This document shows, in pieces, positions 18,884 through 28,340 of a stretch of 64,000 nucleotides of DNA (its first letter is position 1; every line of letters starts with the position of its first letter). The position numbers and the translations under genes are program-made. The notes under the pieces are model-generated. The model did not search any database. It had not been told where the DNA came from and saw only the letters and a program-made list of their open reading frames with translations. The stretch lies in the NCBI RefSeq assembly GCF_900103225.1, contig NZ_FNJH01000001.1:1517533-1581532 (forward strand), in the 5' to 3' direction. This DNA is from Pseudomonas congelans (lineage in GTDB: Bacteria; Pseudomonadota; Gammaproteobacteria; Pseudomonadales; Pseudomonadaceae).

Positions 18884-19304
18884 CGAGTCCTGCAACATCA
18901 GACTGTCACCTATGGATGCGACGCTACGTCCGGGCATTGTGTATGAGCACCCGTAAAGCCTGACCAGGGGGCTCGCTGCCGGCCCCCGCTTCCAGGCCAG
19001 TAAACGACCGGCGCTTCGGGCAAAAAAGACCAGAACCGAATTAACCGTGCAGACGTTTGCTGCAATGGAAATCAGTTCCATACGAAACTTCTCGTCCGAT
19101 GGACAATGTCCGGAATAGAATTGCGCCCTGAGCCCGGTTATCAATAAACAACAGACAAAAGAAAAATAGTCGCACACTCGTCATATCAAGTTTCCGACTT
19201 TTTTATATGAATACTGACATTCAATAAGTCATCGCCTGACTCGAGATTCATTCTCCTGCTTTAACAGGCGCAGTCACTTTTCGCACAGACCATTGAGACA
19301 TCCG
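18884..19304. other. Gene-free, A/T-rich stretch
   Basis: 421 bp between the dehydrogenase and the GH5-like gene. The last 170 bases are markedly A/T-rich. I looked for an hrp box in front of the GH5-like gene and found none: an AGAACCG at about 19031 has no CCAC element at the right distance. No RNA gene or credible small ORF is seen. Confidence 0.45.
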
Positions 19305-20552
19305 ATGAATATCCGCTCCGCCAGGCCACATGACAGCCTCATGGCCGCTAACGAGAAACCTGTCATGGCAGACAGGACCCCACAGCCGGCGAGCGCTGGT
19401 GCGACGGGTGCAACTTCGGATACGCAGGCGAAACTCGATACCTACACCCCCTCCGACAGGCGCTCCGCTGAAGCAGCGGAAACCTCTCCGGTCTATACAA
19501 GAGCAATGTTCAAACGAAGTGCTCAAGCGCTGGAGAACGGAGCATCCCCGTCGGACACGGCGTTACTTGCCAGTCAAAAAGCGCTTGCCAGTCAGGACGA
19601 TACCAAGGCCGTGCTCAATGACGTGGCCACTGTCAAAGACAACACGCCCCCTGCCGAGCCAGATAATAAAGTCAAAGACAAAGACAAGGTGTCCTCTGCA
19701 GAGCTCGTCAAAACTGCCGAGCCTGTCTTGCGCGGGGGAGCCAACGTCAATCCTGATGATATCGCCACACCTGCCGCGGCCACGAAGATGATTCAGGACC
19801 TCAAAGCGATTGGAGGCGGAACCTTGCGCTTTCAGATGACGCACGACCAGATTCAGGATGGCAGGCAGTTGGATAAGCTCAGGGCATTGCTGAGTGAAGG
19901 GGGCAAACAGGGTGTCAAAGTTCAGTTCACGTTTCGCGACAACGCGAATCAGGGTAGCGGAAACGTGCTGACGGGAGACAAATTGAAGCAGGCCTCGGCT
20001 GATATCAGTGGCGTGCTCAAAAGGTTTGGCAGTCTTCCCGGTTTTGTGCTGGATACTTTCCATCAGGGTGGTAAAAGCGCAAATCAGGAATGGGCTGACA
20101 TGCAGACCACGTTAATTAAATCTGCGCGCAATGCCGGTTATAAAGGAAGTATTGTTGTCGAGGATAGCAACTGGGGGGGCGGACTGACTGCAGGTCCGCA
20201 AAGCGGCCTGGTCAAGTTTGCCGATCAATTAAAGGCCGCCAATGGCGAAGACAACCCAGCCCTGATTGGAAGTTTTCATGTGTATGCCAGGGAAAGCGAA
20301 GCCTCTTCGCGACTTGCCAACCAGATCAAGGCATTGAAAGAGGCCGGCTATAAATTCCAGATTGGTGAAGTGGGTAATGCCAACCTGACGGCAGGCAATA
20401 CCTTCCAGCAAAAGGACGCCGCCACTAAAGCCCTGCAGGACAATATGAGCGCGCTCAAAGCCGCCGGCGCGGACATTTTACCCGGCAAGGACCAGTTTCA
20501 GGATGGCAAACTTCGCCGCCATACCGGTTTTTCAAAGGCCGATCAGTACTGA
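19305..20552 (+). CDS. Protein with disordered N-terminus and GH5-like barrel, possibly inactive
   Basis: A 415-residue protein that I do not recognise by name. Residues 1-145 are Ala/Ser/Thr/Lys/Asp-rich and low in hydrophobics, with no Sec signal; this resembles effector or harpin-like N-termini, but Asp10 breaks the usual rule of no early acidic residues. Residues about 150-400 follow a GH5/cellulase-type barrel: GFVLDTFHQG (245-255, strand 4), GSIVVEDSNWGGGL (about 281-294), a F-H-V-Y strand (about 324-327) and F-Q-I-G-E-V-G (Glu355, nucleophile-like). In active GH5 enzymes strand 4 carries Asn-Glu; here it is His253-Gln254. The start is ATG 19305. It stands alone between two gene-poor stretches. 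Confidence 0.6.
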   Translation: MNIRSARPHDSLMAANEKPVMADRTPQPASAGATGATSDTQAKLDTYTPSDRRSAEAAETSPVYTRAMFKRSAQALENGASPSDTALLASQKALASQDDTKAVLNDVATVKDNTPPAEPDNKVKDKDKVSSAELVKTAEPVLRGGANVNPDDIATPAAATKMIQDLKAIGGGTLRFQMTHDQIQDGRQLDKLRALLSEGGKQGVKVQFTFRDNANQGSGNVLTGDKLKQASADISGVLKRFGSLPGFVLDTFHQGGKSANQEWADMQTTLIKSARNAGYKGSIVVEDSNWGGGLTAGPQSGLVKFADQLKAANGEDNPALIGSFHVYARESEASSRLANQIKALKEAGYKFQIGEVGNANLTAGNTFQQKDAATKALQDNMSALKAAGADILPGKDQFQDGKLRRHTGFSKADQY

Positions 20553-20657
20553 TGAGGCCATGCTGCGTGTGAACAAGGGCCGGAGCCCATGACACACGCG
20601 GCTGAAGCTGCCCCTGAAGGCTCAGGCTTTCTCTGTCAGAACCCGATACCTGCAGCA

Positions 20658-22784
20658 TTACAACGTATAAGCAATCCCCACCTGCACCGTTCGCGGAGCG
20701 CCCGGATAGGCGTAGACGTTGCCGAACGAGCCTTCTTCATACTCGGTGTTGAACACATTCTTCAGGTCCAGATTGAGCTTCACGTGCGGATTGACCTTGT
20801 AATAGGCCAGCAAGTCGAACACCGTATAGCTGTCCATCGAGAAAGAGGTGTTGGCCGTACGCCCGGCGCGCTGGTCGACATAGCGACCGCCGCCGCCCAG
20901 ACCCAGACCACGCAGGGCGCCGTCCTGAAACTCGTAGACATTGAGCAGGCTGAACGTTTGCTCGGGAATGTTCATCAGCCGTGTACCGGACCGCAGCGTG
21001 TTGTCCTTGGTGACCTCGGCGTCTACGTAGGCGTAGCTGCCCATCACCCGCCACTCGGGCGTCAGGTTGCCGACCACGTTCAGGTCCAGGCCGCGACTGC
21101 GCACCTCGCCGGCCGCCACACTGAACGTTGAATCGACCGGGTCGGTGGTCAGCACGTTACGCTTCTCGATCTGATAGATCGCCGTGTCGACACTCAGTTG
21201 CCCGTCCAGCGCCTCCCACTTGGTTCCGATCTCATAGGATTTGCCCTCCTCCGGCTTGAACCCGCCACCCAGTCGGCTGGCACCGCTGTTGGGCTTGAAC
21301 GAGCGAGCGGTCGTGGCATAGACGGCAAGATCGTCGGTCAGGTCGTAGCTCAGGCCGAGGCGCGGTGTGACGGCGTTATCGCTGGCAGTCCAGCTGCTGG
21401 TACCGGGCAGGAAAGAATCGTAATCGTGTTCGAAACGCTCCAGACGCACACCGCCCAGCAGCTTCAGGCGCTCGGTCAGGGCCACCTGGTCCTGCACGAA
21501 GGCAGCCCAGGTCTTGAGGTTTTCCTTGTCGTGGGTGGTCGTTCGAGTCAGTGCCGGACGAGCCTGGCCGTAGACCGGATCGAAGATGTCGATCGGGTAG
21601 GCACCCGCTGCACCGCTTGAGCGTCGAATGATCGACTTGTAGTCGTAATCTTCATACTCGACACCGGTCAGCAGCGTGTGCTCGAAACCGCCAGCCGAAA
21701 AATGCCCGGTCAGGTTCAGTTGCACATCGCGATCGGTCCACTCCAGCTTGCGATAGTTGAAGTTGCGCCCGAGCGTGCGACCGTCCGCTGCCAGCCCGTT
21801 GGCCTCGATGGCATCGCCTTGCAGGGAGCCATCAAGGATCTGCACGCCGCCGCCCAGCGTCCAGTCCGCGTTGAGGTCATGCTCGAAGCGCAGTTGTGCC
21901 ATGTTGTTGTCGTTATGCAGCTTGCCCACACTCTTCTCGCCGAAGAACGTGTCGCGGGAAGCAGTGCCCACCTGGTTGGCATACCGCGTCAGGCCACGAT
22001 CCAGCGGCGCGTTGTTGCGCATGAAGTCACCTTCGAAGGTGATCCGCGTGGCGTCGTCGACCTGCCAGCTCAATACCGGCGCCACACCATAGCGCTCGGT
22101 TTCGACGTGGTCACGGAACGTATCACCGCCCTCACCCACCACATTCAGGCGATAGGCAAAACGGCCTTGGTCATCCAGTGGCCCCGAGGCATCCAGCGTT
22201 CCGCGCTTCATGCCCTGATCATTGAGCTGACTGCCCAGCGTCACGGAAGGCTCGGCCAACGGCTGTTTGGAAACCACGTTGAAGGTGCCGCCCGGATCGC
22301 CGCGGCCATAAAGTGTGGTGGCCGGACCGCGCAGCACCTCAAGACGCTCGATGGTATTGGCGTCCGGCATGTTCGGATAACCGCGATTGATCGGGAAGCC
22401 ATTGCGGTAGAACTCGCCGGTGGTGAAGCCGCGCACCGTAAACGTGGTCAGCCCTTGACCACCGAAGTTGTTGGCCCGCCCGACGCCGCCCGCGTAGTCG
22501 AGAGCATCCTGCAAACGTGTGGAACCGATATCCTCGACCGCTTCGCGGGTTACGACGCTGACCGATTGCGGGGTTTCGTGCAACGAGGTATCGGTACGCG
22601 TGGCACTGGCAGAGCGTGTGGCCCGATAACCATCGACCGGCCCTTGTGCCGTTTCGGCATTGGCGGCGCCCTGGATATCGATATTCTGCAATTCCATGGC
22701 AGGTTGGAAACCAGCCACCTGATCAGCCCAGGCCGCTTGAGAGATAGCCTGGATAACGCAAAGTGAAACGAGAGTACGACGCAT
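20658..22784 (-). CDS. TonB-dependent siderophore receptor
   Basis: A 708-residue outer-membrane receptor. It has a signal peptide (MRRTLVSLCVIQAISQAAWA), a TonB-box-like NIDIQG segment, then a plug domain with ETPQSVSVVTREAVEDIG, LQDALDYAGGVGR and IERLEVLRGPATTLYGRGDPGGTFNVVSK. A 22-strand barrel follows, with the late family marker KPEEGKSYEIGTKWE. It lacks the N-terminal STN signalling domain, so it is a transporter and not a transducer of the FecA/PupB type. The ligand is probably a ferric siderophore, judged by family only. The ATG at 22784 has AAGGG upstream. No biosynthetic genes are adjacent. Confidence 0.92.
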   Translation of the reverse strand: MRRTLVSLCVIQAISQAAWADQVAGFQPAMELQNIDIQGAANAETAQGPVDGYRATRSASATRTDTSLHETPQSVSVVTREAVEDIGSTRLQDALDYAGGVGRANNFGGQGLTTFTVRGFTTGEFYRNGFPINRGYPNMPDANTIERLEVLRGPATTLYGRGDPGGTFNVVSKQPLAEPSVTLGSQLNDQGMKRGTLDASGPLDDQGRFAYRLNVVGEGGDTFRDHVETERYGVAPVLSWQVDDATRITFEGDFMRNNAPLDRGLTRYANQVGTASRDTFFGEKSVGKLHNDNNMAQLRFEHDLNADWTLGGGVQILDGSLQGDAIEANGLAADGRTLGRNFNYRKLEWTDRDVQLNLTGHFSAGGFEHTLLTGVEYEDYDYKSIIRRSSGAAGAYPIDIFDPVYGQARPALTRTTTHDKENLKTWAAFVQDQVALTERLKLLGGVRLERFEHDYDSFLPGTSSWTASDNAVTPRLGLSYDLTDDLAVYATTARSFKPNSGASRLGGGFKPEEGKSYEIGTKWEALDGQLSVDTAIYQIEKRNVLTTDPVDSTFSVAAGEVRSRGLDLNVVGNLTPEWRVMGSYAYVDAEVTKDNTLRSGTRLMNIPEQTFSLLNVYEFQDGALRGLGLGGGGRYVDQRAGRTANTSFSMDSYTVFDLLAYYKVNPHVKLNLDLKNVFNTEYEEGSFGNVYAYPGAPRTVQVGIAYTL

Positions 22785-22842
22785 CGACGTGCAGCCCTTG
22801 GCAAGAAAGCCAGACCTCTTGGGACCTGGCAGGATTTTTTTG

Positions 22843-22859
22843 CGAATAGTACAGATTCG
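22843..22859. promoter_or_regulatory. Possible Fur-type palindrome upstream of the TonB-dependent receptor
   Basis: An inverted CGAAT...ATTCG pair flanks a GTACAG-like centre about 60-75 bp upstream of the receptor start, in an A/T-rich promoter region. It only partly matches the pseudomonad Fur box. Iron control is expected for this receptor type, but the site is weak. Confidence 0.3.
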
Positions 22860-22976
22860 TATTAACGCCTGATACAAATTCCCAAAAATGTTCTTGGCCA
22901 GTGTCTTTATGTCGCTTAGCCAATGTGGCGATAAACAGGCAAACTGCGCTTATTGCGCCTCACGAGAGAACCCCCG

Positions 22977-23621
22977 ATGCCTCTTTCCCACAAGCCTGCC
23001 GATCCTCATTGCGCCTTGCTGGTGATCGACATGCAGTACGATTTCATGCCCGGCGGGCAACTGGCGGTGGCTGACGGCGATGCGCTGCTGCCACTGATCA
23101 ACCGTCTCGGGGCGCGCTTTTCCCAGGTGGTCATCACTCAGGACTGGCATCCTGCCGGGCACATTTCCTTTGCTTCAAGCCACGCCCAACGCCTGCCGTT
23201 CGAGAGCATCACCCTGCCCTACGGTCCGCAGACGCTGTGGCCGGATCATTGCGTACAAGGCAGCCACGGTGCGCAGTTGCATGCCGACCTTGATCTGCCT
23301 CACGCGCAACTGATCCTGCGCAAGGGCTGCAACGCGCAAATCGACAGTTACTCGGCATTTCTGGAGGCAGACCGCACGACCCGCACAGGGCTGGCCGGCT
23401 ACCTGACGGAGCGTGGCATCGATACGGTATTCGTGGTGGGCCTGGCGCTGGACTTCTGTGTCGCCTGGTCGGCTCAGGATGCACGCGGTGCCGGTTTCAA
23501 CACCTTTGTGATCGAAGACGCCTGTCGCGCCATCGACATGAACGGCTCGCTGGAGAACGCCTGGAAGACCATGCTGGGCATGGGTATCGAACGCGTGCAG
23601 AGTGCCGATCTGCTGGGCTAG
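22977..23621 (+). CDS. pncA: Nicotinamidase (PncA)
   Basis: A 214-residue cysteine hydrolase of the isochorismatase superfamily. The catalytic triad is Asp18 (VIDMQYDF), Lys116 (ILRKGCN) and Cys161 (GLALDFCVAWSA). Metal ligands are in QDWHPAGHISF. It deamidates nicotinamide to nicotinate for NAD salvage and also acts on pyrazinamide in related proteins. The length is standard. The ATG at 22977 has GAGAG upstream. It is divergent from the TonB receptor gene. Confidence 0.93.
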   Translation: MPLSHKPADPHCALLVIDMQYDFMPGGQLAVADGDALLPLINRLGARFSQVVITQDWHPAGHISFASSHAQRLPFESITLPYGPQTLWPDHCVQGSHGAQLHADLDLPHAQLILRKGCNAQIDSYSAFLEADRTTRTGLAGYLTERGIDTVFVVGLALDFCVAWSAQDARGAGFNTFVIEDACRAIDMNGSLENAWKTMLGMGIERVQSADLLG

Positions 23622-23761
23622 ACCGACACATCTGCGCACTGGCTCAAACAATTCTCGATACGCCCTGCGGCTGGCGAACGACGGCGCGCGGCGCCTGTCT
23701 GAAGCATCGGACCGGCATTGCCCAGGTCGTTCCATTTCATCACTGGCGCTGAGGACGTTGT

Positions 23762-24697
23762 ATGGATCACGAAGTAGATGGCAAGACCCCCGGCCTGTCA
23801 GCCGAGGAAGAGCGCGAGATTGATGAGAATCAGCCACCCCGCGCGGCGGTGTTGCACGAAACCATTCGCATGCAGGGCGACCACGAACTGGAGCGCAGCG
23901 TTGCCGCGCTGTGGTGGTCGGCATTGGCCGCAGGGCTGACCATGGGCCTGTCGCTGATGGCGATGGGTTTGTTGAACTCGCGCCTCGAAGGCATCCCCGG
24001 CAGCCATGTGATCAGCAGCCTTGGCTATTCGGCAGGGTTTCTGGCGGTGATCCTGGCGCGCCAGCAACTGTTCACGGAAAACACCATCACGGCTGTGCTG
24101 CCGGTCATGAGCAAGCTGAACCTGGCCAACATCTGGCGGCTGTTGCGCTTGTGGGGTGTGGTTCTGACCGGCAATCTGGTCGGCACACTGCTGGTCGCCT
24201 ACGTCATGCTCAACCTGCCGATTTTCGACGCCAGCACTGACAAGGCGTTTCTGGAAATCGGCCACAAGGTCATGGAAAACGACATGGCCCAGATGTTTTC
24301 CAAGGGCATCGTCTCGGGCTGGATGATTGCGACCATGGTCTGGATGATAGCGTCGATGGAAAACGCCAAGATAGCGATCATTGTGCTTATCACTTACCTG
24401 ATGGCGCTCGGCGACTTCACGCACATCGTGGTGGGTTCGGCCGAAGTATCCTATCTTGTATTCGCAGGTGAGCTGGGCTGGAAAGATTTCTGGTTCGCTT
24501 TCGCAGGGCCCACCCTGGCGGGCAACATTATCGGTGGCAGCTTTATTTTCGCTTTGATCAGCCATGCGCAGATCCGCAGTGAAAAAGACACCACAGAGAA
24601 AATGGAGCGTGATCGCAAAAACAAGGAAGAAAAACGTCGCCTGGATAAAGCGCAAAAGCTCAAGGAAGCGGATTCCGCAGCAAAGCAGGAAATATGA
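23762..24697 (+). CDS. Formate/nitrite transporter family channel (YfdC-like)
   Basis: A 311-residue inner-membrane protein of the FNT family. About 60 charged N-terminal residues precede six TM helices, with ARQQLFTENTITAVLPVM and FTHIVVGSAEVSYLVFAGELGW among the pore-region motifs, and a Lys/Glu-rich coiled-coil tail of about 45 residues closes the protein. The long charged tails match the YfdC-like branch and not FocA or NirC. It would conduct a small monovalent anion; which one is unknown. GAGGA precedes the ATG. Confidence 0.82.
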   Translation: MDHEVDGKTPGLSAEEEREIDENQPPRAAVLHETIRMQGDHELERSVAALWWSALAAGLTMGLSLMAMGLLNSRLEGIPGSHVISSLGYSAGFLAVILARQQLFTENTITAVLPVMSKLNLANIWRLLRLWGVVLTGNLVGTLLVAYVMLNLPIFDASTDKAFLEIGHKVMENDMAQMFSKGIVSGWMIATMVWMIASMENAKIAIIVLITYLMALGDFTHIVVGSAEVSYLVFAGELGWKDFWFAFAGPTLAGNIIGGSFIFALISHAQIRSEKDTTEKMERDRKNKEEKRRLDKAQKLKEADSAAKQEI

Positions 24698-24783
24698 TCC
24701 CTATCATTAAACTTTCTTTCAGGAAACGCGGCGGGTTTTAAAGGCAGAATGAATCTTTGAACGCACTTATTCAGGCAGGGACC

Positions 24784-25467
24784 ATGACCCGAATTCTGGC
24801 AATCGAAGATGATGCCATCACTGCAAAGGAAATCGTGACCGAACTCAGTAGCCACGGACTGGAAGTGGACTGGGTCGACAATGGCCGTGACGGCCTGGCG
24901 CGTGCAGTGAGTGGCGATTATGACCTTATTACCCTGGACCGCATGTTGCCGGAGATGGATGGTCTGACCATCGTCACCCACTTGCGTGCCCAGGGCATTT
25001 CCACGCCGATCCTGATGATCAGCGCCCTCTCCGACGTGGACGAACGCGTTCGGGGTCTGCGTGCCGGTGGGGATGACTATCTGCCAAAGCCCTTCGCGTC
25101 GGATGAGATGGCCGCGCGCGTCGAGGTGCTGTTACGGCGCAGCAACCCGGTCAGTGCCGCCAAGACGGTATTGCAGGTTGCCGACCTGGAACTGAACCTG
25201 ATTACCCGGGAAGCCTGTCGCGGCGGCGAGCCGCTGACCCTGCTGCCCACCGAATTCAAGCTGCTCGAGTTCCTGATGCGCAACAGCGGACAGATCATCA
25301 CCCGAATGATGATTTTTCAGGAAGTCTGGGGCTACCACTTCGATCCGGGCACCAACCTGATCGACGTTCACATCGGCCGTTTGCGCAAGAAGATCGACCA
25401 ACCCGGTACCGCACAGCTCATTCAGACCGTGCGAGGATCCGGCTATGTCATTGCCGAACCCGTCTAA
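24784..25467 (+). CDS. OmpR-family response regulator
   Basis: A 227-residue two-component regulator. The receiver domain holds the acidic pocket IEDD, phospho-acceptor Asp52 (LITLDRMLP) and Lys102 (YLPKPF). The C-terminal winged helix has TPTEFKLLE-like LLPTEFKLLEFL and VDVHIGRLRKKID-like IDVHIGRLRKKID motifs. The ATG at 24784 is preferred over the TTG 27 bases upstream. It overlaps the kinase gene by 23 bp, so the two are translationally coupled partners. The regulated genes are not evident. Confidence 0.93.
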   Translation: MTRILAIEDDAITAKEIVTELSSHGLEVDWVDNGRDGLARAVSGDYDLITLDRMLPEMDGLTIVTHLRAQGISTPILMISALSDVDERVRGLRAGGDDYLPKPFASDEMAARVEVLLRRSNPVSAAKTVLQVADLELNLITREACRGGEPLTLLPTEFKLLEFLMRNSGQIITRMMIFQEVWGYHFDPGTNLIDVHIGRLRKKIDQPGTAQLIQTVRGSGYVIAEPV

Positions 25468-26842
25468 CGGCTGGCGATCATCCACAAGTCGATTACTGGC
25501 ACTGTACAGCTCGCTGTTCGTAGCCTGGAGCGTGATTCTGCTAGGCGTGCTGTATTGGGAGGTGACGTCCTATCTGGACACCCTCGCGCGCCAGTCGCTG
25601 ACCCATCGCCAGCAACTGTTTTCGCGCTTCGAGGGGCAGGGACTGATGGACGCTCTGGCCACCAGCATGACCTTCGATACCCGCTCGGTGGATGCCTACG
25701 GTCTGTTCGACGAGAACTTCCGCCCGGTTGCCGGGCCCATCACCAGCATCCCGAAAAACCTGCCCATCGACGGCCAGATTCACGTACTGAACGACTGCAT
25801 CGAATCGGACGATCCAGGCATGCCGCAAGGCAGCTGCGATGCGATCGTCAATCGTACGCCGGACGGCCGCTGGCTGGTTCTGGTTCGCGAGAACGGTTCG
25901 CTGTTCGCCGTGAGCACGCTGATCCTGCATGCCTTGCTGTGGGGCATCTCGCTGACCATTATTCCCGGAGTTGCCGGCTGGCATTTGCTGCGCCGTCGGC
26001 CGTTGCGGCGTATCCGCGCGATCCAGGCCAGCGCCGAATCAATCATCGCCGGCGACATGGCCGGCCGTCTGCCGGTTTCCAACAGGCGAGATGAGCTGGA
26101 CATGCTGGCGGTGATCGTCAACGCCATGCTCGACCGTATCGAAAAGCTCATGAACGAGGTCAAGGGCGTCTGCGACAACATCGCCCATGACCTGCGCACA
26201 CCGCTGACCCGCCTGCGTGCGCAGCTTTACCGTATTCAGCAGCAGTCAGCGCACGATTCGAGCCATGCCACCCAGATAGCCCAGGTCATCAGCGAAGCTG
26301 ACACGCTGATGGCACGCTTCCGCGGGCTGCTGCGCATTTCCGAACTGGAAGACCGCCAGCGACGCTCGGCATTCGTTGAACTGGAACTGCGCCCATTGCT
26401 GCAGGAGCTGCATGATTTCTATCTGCCGCTGGCTGAAGAAGACCAGATCACCCTGATACTCGACCTGCATGAAACGTTACCTACTCTGGTAGGCGACCGC
26501 GCCCTGCTGTTCGAAGCACTGACCAACCTGCTGGGCAATGCCATCAAGTTCACCCCTGGCGGTGGAATCGTCAAAATCAGTGCCTACCCTGCCCCTGGCG
26601 GCACCACGCCGTGCATCGAAGTACAGGATTCCGGGCCTGGCATCCCCGTCGCCGAGCGCGCCGCTGTGTTCCAGCGCTTTTATCGCAGTGAGGCCGGCAC
26701 CGAGCAAAGCGGCTTCGGTCTCGGTCTCTCGGTAGTAGCCGCAATCGTCAATCTGCACGGTTTTACGCTGCAGATAGGCACCAGCGAATACGGCGGCGCA
26801 AGTTTGCTGCTGGAATGCCGCACAGTGAATACGCTGGCCTGA
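25445..26842 (+). CDS. Sensor histidine kinase
   Basis: A 465-residue membrane kinase. TM1 spans about 16-38, a periplasmic sensor about 39-155 and TM2 about 156-180, followed by HAMP (about 181-235). The dimerisation/phosphotransfer helix has His248 in NIAHDLRTPLTRLRAQ. The HATPase domain has N (LTNLLGNAIKFTP), G1 (QDSGPGIP) and G2 (GFGLGLSVV) boxes. It overlaps the upstream response regulator gene and should phosphorylate it. The periplasmic domain contains two Cys (C118, C131) that could form a disulfide. The signal is unknown. Confidence 0.93.
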   Translation: MSLPNPSNGWRSSTSRLLALYSSLFVAWSVILLGVLYWEVTSYLDTLARQSLTHRQQLFSRFEGQGLMDALATSMTFDTRSVDAYGLFDENFRPVAGPITSIPKNLPIDGQIHVLNDCIESDDPGMPQGSCDAIVNRTPDGRWLVLVRENGSLFAVSTLILHALLWGISLTIIPGVAGWHLLRRRPLRRIRAIQASAESIIAGDMAGRLPVSNRRDELDMLAVIVNAMLDRIEKLMNEVKGVCDNIAHDLRTPLTRLRAQLYRIQQQSAHDSSHATQIAQVISEADTLMARFRGLLRISELEDRQRRSAFVELELRPLLQELHDFYLPLAEEDQITLILDLHETLPTLVGDRALLFEALTNLLGNAIKFTPGGGIVKISAYPAPGGTTPCIEVQDSGPGIPVAERAAVFQRFYRSEAGTEQSGFGLGLSVVAAIVNLHGFTLQIGTSEYGGASLLLECRTVNTLA

Positions 26843-27338
26843 AACTCAGGCACCTTCAAGCCCATGACTGCATGACCGTGCCTGCTTTTTGACGAGATTA
26901 AAGCGTCTGGCCCGGTGGTTTCAGCTATTTCGATATTAATCTGGCGCGTTCTGCCAAGTGCTCATGTGTAACTATATGTTTCATATGTGCGCCTGGGTTG
27001 ACCGTTTCAGCACGCACAGTTTCCTCTCAATAAATACGCTTTTCAGGCTCGATACGGCGTTTTTCCCCGATTAAATCCACCTGTCGCTCGAAAGATGATG
27101 GCTAAACGCCAAAGCACAATGTGAGCGAATAGACATTTTTGTGACGTCAGTGACTTGTCGCCATGCTGGCACTGCGTTATCTATGTCCAGGCAAACACAG
27201 TTCCTGCGGTAACGTTTCCGCTGCACCCAGAATAATAACTCACCGGATTTCGCCACTTACCAGGCGAGGCTTTGGCATGGCTGCCGAAGCAGAGAACGCT
27301 GCACTAATTGCTGGATAAAATTTAGCTGGGAGGCTGTT
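26843..27338. other. Gene-free leader region of rhlA
   Basis: 496 bp between the histidine kinase and rhlA. It is A/T-richer than the flanking genes and must hold the rhlA promoter, with a strong GGGAGG ribosome-binding site just before 27339. I saw no lux-box-like palindrome, no good sigma-54 pair and no credible small ORF. Confidence 0.45.
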
Positions 27339-28202
27339 ATGGGCGCACAATCGAAGATTCTAACGATCGGTAAGTACAAGGTTTACGCCGAGACTTACTG
27401 GAAAGGCAGCGACGCCAAGACCATTCTGCTGGTCAACGGCGCACTGTCGACCACTGGCTCTTTCGGGCAGACAGTCAAATACTTGCAACCGCACTACAAT
27501 CTGGTGCTGTTCGATCTGCCGTTTTCGGGGCAATCCCGAGCGCACAACCCGGACGACATGATTGTCAGCAAGGAAGATGAAGTAAACATTCTTCTGCAAC
27601 TGATTGATCTTTATCAGGTGAACCACCTACTGTCGGTCTCCTGGGGCGGTGTGTCGGCCCTGCTGGCCCTTTCCGAGTGCCCTCCATCCGTGGAGAAGGC
27701 AATCATCAGCTCGTTCTCGCCGGTCCTCAACGAGGCCATGCTCGACTACATCGACAACGCTCAGGTCTATCTCGCCGCACGCGAGAAACGCAAGATCGGC
27801 TCACTGCTCAACGACACCGTGGGCAAGTACCTGCCACGCCTGTTCAAACTCTATAACTACAAGCACCTGATCAGTCTGGCCGAGCACGAATATCGCCAGA
27901 TCGACTTTCATATCAGCCAGATTCGCCAACTAAGCGCCAGTAACTACGTCGAGCGTTTCTCCTCGATCAACATTCCGGTGCTGTTCATCAACGGTGAAAA
28001 AGATGAATACACCACCGTTGAAGATGCGCGCATGTTTTCCAACTACATCACCAAAAGCACTTTCAATGTAGTTCCGGACACCGGGCACTTTCTGGACCTG
28101 GAAAGCAAGGCGGCGTGGCACCACTCGCAAAGAACCGCACTGACATTCCTGGGTACTGAAGCCACCCAGGAGATTTGGCCCAGCGTCACCGCGATGGCCT
28201 GA
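27339..28202 (+). CDS. rhlA: RhlA, 3-(3-hydroxyalkanoyloxy)alkanoate synthase
   Basis: A 287-residue alpha/beta hydrolase that follows RhlA of P. aeruginosa closely: LLVNGALSTTGSF, LVLFDLPFSGQSRAHNP, nucleophile Ser101 in S-W-G-G, LNDTVGKYLPRL, FINGEKDEYTTVEDAR and the His in DTGHFLDLESK. RhlA dimerises 3-hydroxyacyl chains (from ACP or CoA) to HAAs, the lipid part of rhamnolipids and itself a surfactant. No rhlB, rhlC or rhlR/I genes follow, so the product is presumably HAA and not rhamnolipid. In P. syringae this supports swarming over surfaces. It is monocistronic. Confidence 0.93.
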   Translation: MGAQSKILTIGKYKVYAETYWKGSDAKTILLVNGALSTTGSFGQTVKYLQPHYNLVLFDLPFSGQSRAHNPDDMIVSKEDEVNILLQLIDLYQVNHLLSVSWGGVSALLALSECPPSVEKAIISSFSPVLNEAMLDYIDNAQVYLAAREKRKIGSLLNDTVGKYLPRLFKLYNYKHLISLAEHEYRQIDFHISQIRQLSASNYVERFSSINIPVLFINGEKDEYTTVEDARMFSNYITKSTFNVVPDTGHFLDLESKAAWHHSQRTALTFLGTEATQEIWPSVTAMA

Positions 28203-28220
28203 AGCTCGCTCGCCTGCGCC

Positions 28221-28245
28221 CGGAAAGCCTTGGTGCTTTTCCGGC
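28221..28245 (+). terminator. Possible terminator hairpin after rhlA
   Basis: CCGGAAAGC and GCTTTTCCGG form an imperfect nine-pair stem 18 bp after the rhlA stop. No T run follows, so it may be a Rho-dependent end or an mRNA-stabilising hairpin. Confidence 0.45.
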
Positions 28246-28340
28246 GTGACGCTGTGATGGATGGGTGTTGGTTTCGTTGATCGGGCAGTGCTATTCGTTG
28301 ATGACTTTTCCCTTTGCAACGCTCCTGCGTTCGTGCGGCT

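Noticed and set aside
19000..19304. hrp box in front of the GH5-like gene
   Set aside because: No GGAACC with a correctly spaced CCAC was found, so HrpL control is not claimed.
26843..27338. Sigma-54 promoter for rhlA
   Set aside because: A TGGCAC at about 27168 lacks a proper TTGC element at the required spacing.
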